Below, piece after piece: positions 35,736 through 44,630 of a stretch of 64,000 nucleotides of DNA. Numbering within the stretch: position 1 is the first letter of the stretch; each line of letters starts with the position of its first letter. The position numbers and the translations under genes were made by a program. This DNA is from Streptomyces luomodiensis (lineage in GTDB: Bacteria; Actinomycetota; Actinomycetes; Streptomycetales; Streptomycetaceae). Location of the stretch: contig NZ_CP117522.1 of assembly GCF_031679605.1 (NCBI RefSeq), positions 3,472,001 through 3,536,000 on the forward strand, read 5' to 3'. Below the pieces are notes generated by a model. That model saw nothing but the letters and a program-made list of their open reading frames with translations, made no database searches and was not told where the DNA came from.

Positions 35736-38306
35736 GTGCCTGGCACCAACCTCACAAGGGAGGAAGCCCAGCAGCGGGCGCGCCTCCTCACGGTGGACGC
35801 GTACGAGATCGAACTGGACCTGAGCGGCGCTCAGGAGGGCGGTACCTACCGTTCCGTGACCACGGTCCGGTTCGACGCCGACGAGTCGGGCGCGGAGTCG
35901 TTCATCGACCTGGTCGCGCCCACGGTGCACGAGGTGGTGCTCAACGGCGACGCGCTGGACCCCGCCGAGGTCTTCAAGGACTCGCGGATCGCCCTGCCGG
36001 GACTGCTGGCCGGGCGCAACGAGCTGCGGGTGGTGGCGGACTGCGCGTACACCAACACCGGTGAGGGGCTGCACCGCTTCGTCGACCCGGTCGACCAGCA
36101 GGCGTACCTCTACACCCAGTTCGAGGTGCCCGACGCCCGCCGGGTGTTCGCCAGCTTCGAGCAGCCCGACCTGAAGGCCACGTTCCAGTTCACCGTGACG
36201 GCGCCCGAGGGCTGGACGGTGATCTCCAACTCGCCGACGCCGGAGCCGAAGGACAACGTCTGGCGGTTCGAGCCGACGCCGCGCATCTCCACGTACATCA
36301 CCGCGCTGATCGTCGGCCCCTACCACAGTGTGCACAGCTCCTACGAGAAGGACGGCCGCTCGGTCCCGCTGGGCATCTACTGCCGTCCCTCGCTCGCGGA
36401 GTACCTCGACTCGGACGCGATCTTCGAGGTGACGCGGCAGGGCTTCGAATGGTTCGAGGAGAAGTTCGACTACGCGTACCCGTTCGCCAAGTACGACCAG
36501 CTCTTCGTGCCGGAGTTCAACGCGGGCGCGATGGAGAACGCGGGCGCGGTGACCATCCGCGACCAGTACGTCTTCCGCTCCAAGGTGACGGACGCGGCGT
36601 ACGAGACACGTGCCGAGACCATCCTCCACGAGCTGGCCCACATGTGGTTCGGCGACCTCGTCACCATGGAGTGGTGGAACGACCTGTGGCTGAACGAGTC
36701 GTTCGCCACCTACACCTCGATCGCCTGCCAGGCCCACGCGCCGGGCAGCAAGTGGCCGCACTCGTGGACCACGTTCGCCAACTCCATGAAGACGTGGGCC
36801 TACCGGCAGGACCAGCTGCCCTCCACCCACCCGATCATGGCCGAGATCAACGACCTGGACGACGTCCTGGTCAACTTCGACGGGATCACCTACGCCAAGG
36901 GCGCCTCGGTGCTCAAGCAGCTGGTCGCGTACGTCGGGATGGACGAGTTCTTCCGCGGCGTCCAGGCGTACTTCAGGCGCCACGCGTACGGCAACACCCG
37001 GCTGTCGGACCTGCTCGGCGCGCTGGAGGAGACCAGCGGCCGCGATCTGAAGACCTGGTCGAAGAAGTGGCTGGAAACAGCGGGCATCAATGTCCTGCGG
37101 CCCCGGATCGAGACGGACGCGAGCGGCACGGTGACCTCCTTCGCGGTGCGGCAGGAGGCCCCGGCGCTCCCCGCGGGCGCGAAGGGCGAGCCGACGTTGC
37201 GGCCGCACCGCATCGCCATCGGCCTGTACGACCTGGACGCGACCGGCAAGCTGGTCCGCTCCGAGCGGATCGAGCTGGACGTGGACGGTGAGCTGACCGA
37301 GGTACCGCAGCTGACCGGTAGGAAGCGCTCCGCCGTGATCCTGCTCAACGACGACGACCTCACCTACGCGAAGGTGCGGCTGGACCCGGAGTCGCTGGCC
37401 GTCGTCACCGAGCACCTGGGCGACTTCGCGGAGTCGCTGCCGCGCGCGCTGAGCTGGGCCTCGGCCTGGGACATGGTCCGCGACGGCGAGCTGGCCACCC
37501 GCGACTACCTGGCGCTGGTGCTCTCGGGCATCGCCAAGGAGTCCGACATCGGCGTCGTCCAGTCGCTGCACCGCCAGGTGAAGCTGGCCCTGGACCTGTA
37601 CGCCGCGCCGGCCTGGCGCGAGACGGGCCTGGCCAGGTGGACCGAGGCCACGCTCGACCACCTGCGGGCGGCGGCGCCGGGCAGCGACCACCAGCTGGCG
37701 TGGGCGCGCGCCTTCGCCGCGACCGCCCGTACCGACGCCCAGCTGGACCTGGTCTCCGGGCTGCTGGCGGGCACCGAGTCGATCGAGGGCCTGGCCGTCG
37801 ACACCGAGCTGCGCTGGGCGCTGCTCCAGCGGCTCGCCGCCACGGGGCGGGCGGACGAGGCGGCCATCGCGGCGGAGCTGGAGCGCGACAAGACCTCGGC
37901 GGGCGAGCGCCACGCCGCGACGGCGCGGGCCGCGCGGCCGACGGCCCAGGCCAAGGCGGAGGCGTGGGCGTCGGTCGTGGAGAGCGACAAGCTGCCCAAC
38001 GCGGTGCAGGAGGCGGTGATCGGCGGCTTCGTCCAGACCGATCAGCGGGAGCTGCTGGCGCCGTACACGGAGAAGTACTTCGCGGTGGTGCAGGACATCT
38101 GGAACGGCCGCAGCCATGAGATGGCGCAGCAGATCGCGGTGGGGCTCTACCCGGGGCTCCAGGTCTCGCAGGACACGCTGGACGCCACGGACGCGTGGCT
38201 CGCGGCGGCCGAGCCCTCGCCGGCGCTCCGGCGCCTGGTGACGGAGTCCCGCGCCGGGATCGAACGCGCGCTCAAGGCCCAGGCGGCGGACGCGAACGCG
38301 GGCTGA
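35736..38306 (+). CDS. pepN: Aminopeptidase N (M1 family), copy 2
   Basis: This 856-residue zinc aminopeptidase has GAMEN at 264-268 and HELAHMWFGD starting at His298 (His298, Glu299, His302), then the distal Glu in NESFATY. The C-terminal helical domain closes the active site. It appears to be the standard Streptomyces PepN; copy 1 at 28613 is closely related throughout (for example YAKGASVLKQLVAYVG in both). The start is GTG at 35736 (PGTNLTREEAQQ). It is monocistronic with a strong terminator. Confidence 0.95.
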   Translation: MPGTNLTREEAQQRARLLTVDAYEIELDLSGAQEGGTYRSVTTVRFDADESGAESFIDLVAPTVHEVVLNGDALDPAEVFKDSRIALPGLLAGRNELRVVADCAYTNTGEGLHRFVDPVDQQAYLYTQFEVPDARRVFASFEQPDLKATFQFTVTAPEGWTVISNSPTPEPKDNVWRFEPTPRISTYITALIVGPYHSVHSSYEKDGRSVPLGIYCRPSLAEYLDSDAIFEVTRQGFEWFEEKFDYAYPFAKYDQLFVPEFNAGAMENAGAVTIRDQYVFRSKVTDAAYETRAETILHELAHMWFGDLVTMEWWNDLWLNESFATYTSIACQAHAPGSKWPHSWTTFANSMKTWAYRQDQLPSTHPIMAEINDLDDVLVNFDGITYAKGASVLKQLVAYVGMDEFFRGVQAYFRRHAYGNTRLSDLLGALEETSGRDLKTWSKKWLETAGINVLRPRIETDASGTVTSFAVRQEAPALPAGAKGEPTLRPHRIAIGLYDLDATGKLVRSERIELDVDGELTEVPQLTGRKRSAVILLNDDDLTYAKVRLDPESLAVVTEHLGDFAESLPRALSWASAWDMVRDGELATRDYLALVLSGIAKESDIGVVQSLHRQVKLALDLYAAPAWRETGLARWTEATLDHLRAAAPGSDHQLAWARAFAATARTDAQLDLVSGLLAGTESIEGLAVDTELRWALLQRLAATGRADEAAIAAELERDKTSAGERHAATARAARPTAQAKAEAWASVVESDKLPNAVQEAVIGGFVQTDQRELLAPYTEKYFAVVQDIWNGRSHEMAQQIAVGLYPGLQVSQDTLDATDAWLAAAEPSPALRRLVTESRAGIERALKAQAADANAG

Positions 38307-38315
38307 CCGGGGTGT

Positions 38316-38350
38316 GGCGCCGTGCGGGGCCCCGCGCCCCGCACGGCGCC
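38316..38350. terminator. Terminator after aminopeptidase copy 2
   Basis: A perfect 14-bp stem (38316-38329 and 38337-38350) with a 7-base loop lies between convergent genes, so it may work both ways. Confidence 0.88.
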
Positions 38351-38402
38351 GCGGCCGCGGGTGGCCGGGGCCGTCCGACGGGTTCGTTGCCGGGTGCCCC
38401 GG

Positions 38403-38430
38403 TCAGCGATCAGCGATCAGCGATCAGCGA
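38403..38430 (-). repeat. 7-bp tandem repeat carrying the stop codon of the Sel1-repeat gene
   Basis: On the minus strand the unit TGATCGC is repeated so that TGA occurs at 38426 (the true stop), 38419, 38412 and 38405. A 7-base period puts stops in all three frames. Confidence 0.9.
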
Positions 38431-40262
38431 GGATCGGGGATGGCCAGGCGGGACATGTCGCCGTACTGCCGTAGCGTCTCGGGGTACGCCGCGGCGGCGA
38501 CCCGCAGCCAGCGCTCCGCCTCCTCCGTCCGCCCGAGCCCCCGCAGTGCCTGCGCGAGCCAGTACGGCGCCTCCTGGTGGTCCCCCTCGCACGCGGCCCG
38601 CAGCAGCGGTTCCGCCTCGGCGCAGGCGCCGCGCCGGACCATGCTGCGCCCGGCGAGGAAGGCGGGCGGGACCAGGCCGCTGCGCGCGGCGCGGACGTAC
38701 CAGCGCTCGGCGTGCTGGGGGTCGCCGCCGCGCTCCTCCGACGTCCGGCCGAGCCACCACGCGGCGCGGCCGTGTCCGAGGTCGGCCGCCCGGCGGAACC
38801 AGATCTGGGCGGTGCGCCGGTCCCCGGCCTCGTCGTGGACGCGGCCGATGTCGTACGCGGCCCCGGCGTCGCCCTCGGCGGCCGCGGGCTCGTAGTACGG
38901 CACCATCCGCAGCCCCTTGGCGCCGCCCCGTTCGTGCAGCATCCGGCCGAGGCCGAGCAGGGCGCGCGGGGTGCCCGCCTTGCGGTACCACTCGGCGGCC
39001 TCCGGGAGCCGGTACAGCCGCATCAGCGCGTCGGCGTAGGCGCACCAGGCGTCCGGGCCGCCCTCCTCGGCGCGGGTCCGCAGCTCGGGCAGGCGCTCCG
39101 CCCACTCGGCGGGCGGCATCCGCTCGGGGTCGGCGCGGATCGCGGCGATGTCCCCCAGCGCCTTGACGATCCGTCCCTCGCTCTCGTCGAACGGGTCCCC
39201 GTTCTCCTCGTCGACGCCGGTGGCCCGCAGCCATCGCTCGGCCTCGTCCAGCCGCCGCTGCCGTAGGCACAGCACGCCGAGGTTGAAGCACGCCCATAGG
39301 TGGCCGCCGTCCGCCTCGTCGGCCTTGCGGTACCACTCCTCGGCGGTGTGCAGCTCGCCGTTCTCCTCCGCCCAGACGCCGAGGACGTACGCCGCGCCGT
39401 CGTAGCCCAGCTCATGGGCGCGTACGACGAGGGCGCGGGCCTCGTCCCAGCGGCTGTCGTCGCGGGCGATGAAGAGGGCCTGGTCCACCAGCGCCTTGGC
39501 GCTGCCGACCGCGGCCGCCCCGGCGTACAGCGCCTCGGCCTCCGCGACCATCCGGGGGTAGCGCTCGAACATCGCCTTGCGGTCCGGGTCGAGCAGATCG
39601 CGCAGCGCCTCGTACGCCTCCTCGGGATCGCCCTCGGCCTGCGCGCGGGCGAGGGCCTCGCGCCAGCCCGCCAGGTCCCGGAGCATGTCCTGGATGGCCC
39701 GGCGGGTGCGGGTGGCGACCTCGTCGCCCTCGGCGGACGCCTCGGCCAGCCGCTCCAGGGCGGTGTCCCATTCGCCGCGGGCGGCCAGCAGCACGGCGCC
39801 GTTGGTCTTGCACTCGACGCTGCCGAGCGCGGCCCCGTGCGCGTACCACGTCTCGGCGCCGGCCGTGTCGCCCGCCTCCTGCAGCAGCCGGGCCAGACCG
39901 AACGCACAGCCGCCGTCGCGATCGGCGGCCGTGCGGTACCACCGCTCGGCCTCGGCGAACTCGCCGCGGTCCTTGTGACAGATCGCCAGCGTGCGGGAGG
40001 CGTCCGCGTCCCCGGCGTCGGCGGCCCTGGCCCACCACGGCAGGGCCTCGTCCAAGCGGTCCCGCTCGGTGAGGAGTTCGGCGTAGGCCCGGTACGCGCC
40101 CGGCTTCCCGGCCTGCGCCGCGGCCCTGAGCCGGTCCGCCTCGGCCCGCTGGTCGGCGCTCTGACCCGCCGACAGCTGGTCCGACGTCATGTGGTCCGCC
40201 GTGGCGGGCGTTTCACCGGGAGCCGCGCCGGGCCCCTCTTGCGATGAATGTTCGACCATCAC
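38424..40262 (-). CDS. Sel1/tetratricopeptide-repeat protein
   Basis: This 612-residue soluble protein is made of about a dozen helical repeats of Sel1/TPR type. Typical units are DEALPWWARAADAGDADASRTLA, AEAERWYRTAADRDGGCAFGLARLL and AQIWFRRAADLGHGRAAWWLG. Such repeats form a protein-binding solenoid; no catalytic domain is present. No signal peptide is visible. It starts 18 bases after the desaturase stop on the same strand, so the two are probably co-transcribed. The partner is unknown. The start is ATG at 40262 (a second ATG follows at once). Confidence 0.85.
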   Translation of the reverse strand: MMVEHSSQEGPGAAPGETPATADHMTSDQLSAGQSADQRAEADRLRAAAQAGKPGAYRAYAELLTERDRLDEALPWWARAADAGDADASRTLAICHKDRGEFAEAERWYRTAADRDGGCAFGLARLLQEAGDTAGAETWYAHGAALGSVECKTNGAVLLAARGEWDTALERLAEASAEGDEVATRTRRAIQDMLRDLAGWREALARAQAEGDPEEAYEALRDLLDPDRKAMFERYPRMVAEAEALYAGAAAVGSAKALVDQALFIARDDSRWDEARALVVRAHELGYDGAAYVLGVWAEENGELHTAEEWYRKADEADGGHLWACFNLGVLCLRQRRLDEAERWLRATGVDEENGDPFDESEGRIVKALGDIAAIRADPERMPPAEWAERLPELRTRAEEGGPDAWCAYADALMRLYRLPEAAEWYRKAGTPRALLGLGRMLHERGGAKGLRMVPYYEPAAAEGDAGAAYDIGRVHDEAGDRRTAQIWFRRAADLGHGRAAWWLGRTSEERGGDPQHAERWYVRAARSGLVPPAFLAGRSMVRRGACAEAEPLLRAACEGDHQEAPYWLAQALRGLGRTEEAERWLRVAAAAYPETLRQYGDMSRLAIPDPR

Positions 40263-40280
40263 CCGATGGTGCCAGAGTGA

Positions 40281-41255
40281 TCACGCTCGTTCGGCACGGG
40301 CCCTGCGACGGGCCAGCAGCGCCTCGCGCCGCTCGTCGAACTTGGTGGCCTGATCGTCCAATCCGCCCATGTAGAGCCCCAGTTCCTCCTGCGCCTTGAG
40401 CCCCTCCGGACCGAGCCCGCCGATCTGGAGGACCTTCAGGAAGCGCAGCACGGGCTGGAGGACGTCGTCGTGGTGGATGCGCAGGTTGTAAATGCCACCG
40501 ATGGCGATCTGGGCGGCGGCACGCTCGAAGCCGGGCATCCCATGACCCGGCATGCGGAAGTTGACCACCACATCGCGGACGGCGCACATGGTCTGGTCCG
40601 GGGCCAGCTCGAACGCCTTCGCGAGCAGGTTCCGGTAGAAGATCATGTGCAGGTTCTCATCGGTGGCGATGCGCGCCAGCATGCGGTCGCAGACCGGGTC
40701 GCCGGAGTGATGGCCGGTGTTGCGGTGCGAGATGCGGGTGGCCAGCTCCTGGAAGGCCACATAGGCCACGGTGTGCAGCATGCTGTGCTGGTTGTCCGAC
40801 TCGAAGCCCTCGGACATGTGATCCATGCGGAACCGCTCCAGCTGCACCGGATCGACGGCCCGGCTGGTCAGCAGGTAGTCGCGCATCACGATGCCGTGAC
40901 GCCCCTCCTCGGCCGTCCAGCGGTGCACCCAGGTGCCCCAGGCGCCGTCGCGGCCGAAGAGGGTCGCTATCTCGTGGTGGTAGCTGGGGAGGTTGTCCTC
41001 GGTGAGGAGGTTGACCACGAGCGCGATCCGGCCCACCTCGCTGACCTTGGACTGGTCGGGGGCCCAGGCCTCACCGCCCATGACGCCGTCGAAGTTCCGG
41101 CCGTCGCTCCAGGGGACGTACTCGTGCGGCATCCACTCCTTGGCGACCTTCAGATGCCGGTTGAGCTCGGTCTCGACGACCTCTTCGAGTGCGTACAGGA
41201 GCTGGGTGTCGCTCCATACGGCCTGACCGTGGAGATGGGCGGGGGCAAGGGTCAC
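40281..41255 (-). CDS. Acyl-[acyl-carrier-protein] desaturase
   Basis: This 324-residue soluble diiron desaturase introduces a double bond into an acyl chain carried by ACP (DesA type). The iron ligands are in the family pattern: ETELNRH, EDNLPSYHHE, TAEEGRHGIVMRDY and DENLHMIFYRN. The start is GTG at 41255. Upstream lies a strongly repeated operator (41290-41324) typical of control by a fatty-acid-responsive TetR regulator. It leads a probable two-gene operon with the Sel1-repeat gene. An electron donor (ferredoxin or reductase) is not encoded nearby. Confidence 0.92.
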   Translation of the reverse strand: MTLAPAHLHGQAVWSDTQLLYALEEVVETELNRHLKVAKEWMPHEYVPWSDGRNFDGVMGGEAWAPDQSKVSEVGRIALVVNLLTEDNLPSYHHEIATLFGRDGAWGTWVHRWTAEEGRHGIVMRDYLLTSRAVDPVQLERFRMDHMSEGFESDNQHSMLHTVAYVAFQELATRISHRNTGHHSGDPVCDRMLARIATDENLHMIFYRNLLAKAFELAPDQTMCAVRDVVVNFRMPGHGMPGFERAAAQIAIGGIYNLRIHHDDVLQPVLRFLKVLQIGGLGPEGLKAQEELGLYMGGLDDQATKFDERREALLARRRARAERA

Positions 41256-41289
41256 GAGGGGGCTCCAGGGGACGGGGGCGGCGGGCTTT

Positions 41290-41324
41290 ACCTACGGCCC
41301 CGTAGGTTACGACACCGTAGGTTA
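41290..41324 (-). promoter_or_regulatory. Operator-like repeats upstream of the desaturase gene
   Basis: The plus strand reads ACCTACGG-CC-CCGTAGGT (41290-41307), a perfect palindrome, and CCGTAGGTTA is repeated directly at 41300-41309 and 41315-41324. On the minus strand a possible promoter (TTCGCT 41331-41326, TAACCT 41309-41304, 16-base spacer) overlaps it. Binding by a repressor would block transcription. The regulator is not encoded in the window. Confidence 0.65.
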
Positions 41325-41416
41325 AAGCGAAAATAAACGGCCCGGGACCTGTGGATGGCGCCCGGTGAACCCGCCGTGACCCGAGCGGACTTGGCGACCC
41401 GGAGCGGGCAACGACA

Positions 41417-41448
41417 AGGGCGCCCCGGCCGGATGGCCGGGGCGCCCT
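41417..41448 (-). terminator. Terminator after the small membrane gene
   Basis: A perfect 14-bp stem (41417-41430 and 41435-41448) with a GGAT loop, 36 bases past the stop at 41484. Confidence 0.85.
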
Positions 41449-41483
41449 GGCAGCGGCGTACGCGCGCTTCGTCGATCGATCGC

Positions 41484-41726
41484 TCAGTCGGTCTGCTTGC
41501 GGGACTTCCTGTCTCCCGCCATCACCAGACCCGCGATCACCAGGAAGAGAATGATCGGAGCGGCGACGTAGAGGCCCAGCGTCTCGGCGACGCTCAGGCC
41601 CGGACCCGGGTCGTCACCGTCGTCGCGGGTGAGCGCGAACGCGGGAGACGACATCAGCAGCATCGCCGTCGTCGCGGCGATGACTGCACCGGCGCGCACG
41701 GCGTTCTTTTTGACCTTGTTGCTCAC
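41484..41726 (-). CDS. Small secreted/membrane protein, unknown function
   Basis: This 80-residue protein has a basic start (SNKVKKNAVRAG), an N-terminal signal-like segment ending SSPAFA (about 12-31), an acidic linker (TRDDGDDPGPG) and a C-terminal membrane helix (about 50-69) with a basic cytoplasmic tail (DRKSRKQTD). If the signal is cut, a short single-pass protein of about 49 residues would remain. No function is known to me. The start is GTG at 41726; no strong ribosome site. Confidence 0.7.
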   Translation of the reverse strand: MSNKVKKNAVRAGAVIAATTAMLLMSSPAFALTRDDGDDPGPGLSVAETLGLYVAAPIILFLVIAGLVMAGDRKSRKQTD

Positions 41727-41940
41727 GGACTCAAGTTATCCGACGCCCCTCGGCGCCGCGTGCCCGGGGTGGTCTTTACCATGCCGTTGAGGTGGCCATG
41801 ACCGGGCTTGGAGATCACCTCGGTCACGGCCCGCCTCGCTGCGGTGGACGGTGGGTGACAGCAGCCGTGGCGCCGCGCAGGAGGCGGACACGGCAGGCCC
41901 ACCTGTGGCCCACCTATGGAGGCGGTTCCTGGGAGGGCGT

Positions 41941-44289
41941 TTACGGGGCCGGGGCACGCGGGGTGAGCCGGGACACCTCGGCCATCAGGGCCCGCAGCCG
42001 GGGTGAGGCGATGAGTTCCTCGAGCGACATCGGGCGCCCCTCGGCGTCGGCGATCGGCAGCCGCCAGTTCGGGTACTGGTCCCAGGTGCCGGGCAGATTC
42101 TGGGGTCTGCGGTCCCCCACCGCGTCCGGCAGCCAGACGCCCACCATCTTCGCCGGGGTGCGCAGCAGAAAGCGGTGGACGGCCTTGACCGCCGCCTCCT
42201 CGTCGCCCGGCCCCTCCGGCAGCAGCCCGAGCCGTCCCAGCAGCGTCAGCCACTCGGCGACCTCGGCCGCGTCCGCCGCCCGCTCCTCGGCGAGCGGACG
42301 GGTCAGCAGGCCCAGCCGGTGGCGGAGCTCCACATGGTCGCCGGTGAGCCGGGCGGCCGTACTCGGCAGATCGTGGGTCGTCACGGTGGCGAGGCAGTCC
42401 GCGCGCCACTCCTCCGGCGACAGCGGCCGGGCCGCGCCGGTGGTGGCGCCCGGGTCGCCGTCGGGGGCGGCAGCGGCCTCGGCTTGGGCTTCGGTTTCGG
42501 CTTGGGCTTCGGCTTGGGCTTCGGCTTCGGCGTAGTGGCGCTCGAACCACATCACCGATGTGCCCAGCACTCCCCGCCGCCCCAGCTCCTCCCGCACGCC
42601 GGGCTCGACCGTCCCCAGGTCCTCCCCTATGACGACGGCCCCGGCCCGGTGCGCCTCCAGGGCGAGCACGCCGAGCATCGCCTCCGCGTCGTAGCGGACG
42701 TAACAGCCCTCGGTCGGCTCGCGCCCCTCCGGGACCCACCACAGCCGGAAGAGCCCCATCACATGGTCGATGCGCAGCGCGCCCGCGTGCCGTAAGAGGC
42801 CACGCAGCAGATCGCGGTAGGGGGCGTAGCCGGTGGCCGCGAGGGCGTCCGGGCGCCATGGCGGCAGGCCCCAGTCCTGGCCCCGGGCGTTGAAGGCGTC
42901 CGGCGGCGCGCCGATCGACATCCCGGAGGCGAAGACGTCCTGGAGCGCCCAGGCGTCGGCGCCCGAGGGATGGACCCCCACCGCCAGGTCGTGCACGAGG
43001 CCGATGCCCATGCCCGCGTCGCGCGCGGCGCGCTGGGCCGCCGCCAGCTGGGTGTCGGTGAGCCAGGCGAGCCAGCAGTGGAAGTCGGTGCGGTCCAGGT
43101 GCTCGGCGCGCGCCCGCGCGGTGCGCGCGGAGCGCGGATCGGCCAGCCCGTCGGGCCAGGTGCGCCATGCGGGGCCGTGGGCCTCGGCGAGCGCGCACCA
43201 CAGGGCGTGGTCCTCCAGGGCCTGACCGCGCTCGGCGAGGAAGTCGCAGTAGGCGGCGCGGCGGCCGGGGCTGAGCGGGACCGTCCGCACCAGTTCCAGG
43301 GCCTCGCTCTTGAGGGCCCATACGGCGTCGCGGTCGATGAGGGCGCCCTCGCGCAGGACGGACGCACGGAGGGCGGCGGCGGCCTCCAGCAGCCGATCGG
43401 CCCGCTCGCGGGCGCGGCCGCGCAGATGGGCGTATTCGGGTACGTCCTCGACCCGCAGATGGACCGGGTCGGGGAAGCGCCGTGAGGAGGGGCGGTAGGG
43501 CGAGGGGTCGGTGGGCGCGGCCGGGGTGCCGGGGACGGCGGCATGCAGGGGGTTGATCTGGACGAAGCCGGCGCCGAGCGTCCGCCCCGACCAGGCGGCG
43601 AGGTCGGCCAGGTCGCCGAGGTCGCCCATGCCCCAGGAGCGGGCGGACAGCAGCGAGTAGAGCTGCACCAGGAAGCCGTGGCTGCGGGCCGGGGATAACG
43701 GCATCCGGTCGGGGGCCACGATGAGGGGGGCGGTGGCGCGGCGGCCGTCGGGGGCCTCGGCGAGCAGGGTGTGGGCGCCGGGCGGCAGCGCGGCGAGCCC
43801 GGCGAGGAGGCCGACGGCGACGGTGCCCTCCGTAAGAGGGCCACCCGCACGAAGGCCCTCCGTAAGAGGGCCATCCGCACGAAGGCCCTCCGTAAGAGGG
43901 CCATCCGCAGGAGGGCCGTCCGTAAGAGGGCCATCGGGGCGCGTGCCATCCGTAAGGGGGCCATCAGCGCCGCGGGCCCGCACGGCCGCCCACCCCCGCG
44001 CGTGCGATGCGCCGTCCTCGGCACGCACCCGCAGTGCCGTGCCCTCGGGCAGGCTCAGGCGTGGCGTCTTGCCGGGGCGCACCACCACGCAGGGGGGCAG
44101 CAGCCGGTCGCGCCGCCGGCTGTCATGCCGGTCCAGCGCTTCGCGTACGGATCGGGGGGTCGAGGCGTCCACGCCGAGCGCGGCGAGTACGGCGACGACC
44201 GTGTCCTCGGGCACCTGGACGGTGCGGCCCGGGGCTGGCTCGTATGAGGTGGCGACACCGTGCAGCTCGGCGAGCCGCGCTCTGCCCAT
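41941..44289 (-). CDS. malQ: 4-alpha-glucanotransferase with internal repeats
   Basis: MalQ (GH77) moves maltodextrin chains in glycogen and maltose metabolism. The 782-residue protein has an N-terminal domain common in actinobacteria and the catalytic barrel with the nucleophile region RIDHVMGLFRLWWVPEG (Asp near 508), the acid/base region VIGEDLGTVEPGV (near 553) and TTHDLPSTAARL (near 640). Two low-complexity inserts are odd: a 10-residue repeat (GPLTEGLRAD type, about 103-152) and an Ala/Glu/Gln run (about 583-600) between the two acidic motifs. The ATG overlaps the upstream small gene's stop (TGATG), so translation is coupled. Confidence 0.93.
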   Translation of the reverse strand: MGRARLAELHGVATSYEPAPGRTVQVPEDTVVAVLAALGVDASTPRSVREALDRHDSRRRDRLLPPCVVVRPGKTPRLSLPEGTALRVRAEDGASHARGWAAVRARGADGPLTDGTRPDGPLTDGPPADGPLTEGLRADGPLTEGLRAGGPLTEGTVAVGLLAGLAALPPGAHTLLAEAPDGRRATAPLIVAPDRMPLSPARSHGFLVQLYSLLSARSWGMGDLGDLADLAAWSGRTLGAGFVQINPLHAAVPGTPAAPTDPSPYRPSSRRFPDPVHLRVEDVPEYAHLRGRARERADRLLEAAAALRASVLREGALIDRDAVWALKSEALELVRTVPLSPGRRAAYCDFLAERGQALEDHALWCALAEAHGPAWRTWPDGLADPRSARTARARAEHLDRTDFHCWLAWLTDTQLAAAQRAARDAGMGIGLVHDLAVGVHPSGADAWALQDVFASGMSIGAPPDAFNARGQDWGLPPWRPDALAATGYAPYRDLLRGLLRHAGALRIDHVMGLFRLWWVPEGREPTEGCYVRYDAEAMLGVLALEAHRAGAVVIGEDLGTVEPGVREELGRRGVLGTSVMWFERHYAEAEAQAEAQAETEAQAEAAAAPDGDPGATTGAARPLSPEEWRADCLATVTTHDLPSTAARLTGDHVELRHRLGLLTRPLAEERAADAAEVAEWLTLLGRLGLLPEGPGDEEAAVKAVHRFLLRTPAKMVGVWLPDAVGDRRPQNLPGTWDQYPNWRLPIADAEGRPMSLEELIASPRLRALMAEVSRLTPRAPAP
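42475..42535 (-). repeat. Ala/Glu/Gln micro-repeat inside malQ
   Basis: Hexamer-type DNA repeats (GGCTTC and GGCTTG on the plus strand) encode an AEAQAEAQAETEAQAE run inside the catalytic domain, in a surface loop before the last acidic motif. It probably arose by slippage. Confidence 0.8.
43831..43980 (-). repeat. 30-bp in-frame minisatellite in malQ
   Basis: Units of exactly 30 bases start at 43831, 43861, 43891, 43921 and 43951, each beginning CGTAAGRGGG on the plus strand. The first three are almost identical and the last two have drifted. They encode a 10-residue repeat between the N-terminal domain and the catalytic barrel. Confidence 0.92.
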
Positions 44290-44579
44290 CAGTACTCCAT
44301 CGGCTCGCAGCCCGTGTCCGCGCCGGAGGGGGCGGCGGTCGGCTCACTCGTCAGGGGACGTTCGGCGGCCAGCGGGGGCTCGCTGGTCAGGGGGATGTTG
44401 TCGGCGAGCGGGGGCTCGCTGGTGAGGGGCGCCTCCACGGCGCTTCCGGACCCGAAGCCGTCCAGGCCGCACAGCCCGCAGTCGGGGTCGGAGACCCCGT
44501 CGAAGGGATCCGGTTCGCTGGACACCTCGGGGCCGGGTTTGGACAGGGCGGAGAGCAGAAGCTGAGCTGACGCGGCCAC
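44289..44579 (-). CDS. Small repeat-containing protein coupled to malQ
   Basis: This is a 96-residue protein of unknown function. The N-terminus (AASAQLLLSALSKPG) could be an amphipathic helix, followed by a Cys pair in PDCGLCGLDG, then about two and a half 12-residue repeats of the form PLTSEPPLA. The GTG at 44579 has a strong GGAGG site five bases upstream, and the stop overlaps the malQ start by one base. That arrangement argues for a real, translated gene rather than a chance frame. It is acidic and probably disordered. Confidence 0.65.
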   Translation of the reverse strand: MAASAQLLLSALSKPGPEVSSEPDPFDGVSDPDCGLCGLDGFGSGSAVEAPLTSEPPLADNIPLTSEPPLAAERPLTSEPTAAPSGADTGCEPMEY

Positions 44580-44603
44580 ACGGACCTCCGTGGGGTTGTC
44601 GGC

Positions 44604-44630
44604 AGTGGGTCATGTCGAGCCCTACCCACT
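44604..44630 (-). promoter_or_regulatory. Leader hairpin upstream of the malQ pair
   Basis: AGTGGGT (44604-44610) and ACCCACT (44624-44630) form a perfect 7-bp stem with a 13-base loop, about 25 bases before the GTG at 44579. It could be an operator or an RNA stem ahead of the ribosome site. A possible -10 (TAGCGT on the minus strand) lies just upstream. Confidence 0.3.

Noticed and set aside
43831..43980. Regular 30-bp repeats that could look like a CRISPR array
   Set aside because: Units are contiguous without spacers, keep the malQ frame, and no cas genes are present.
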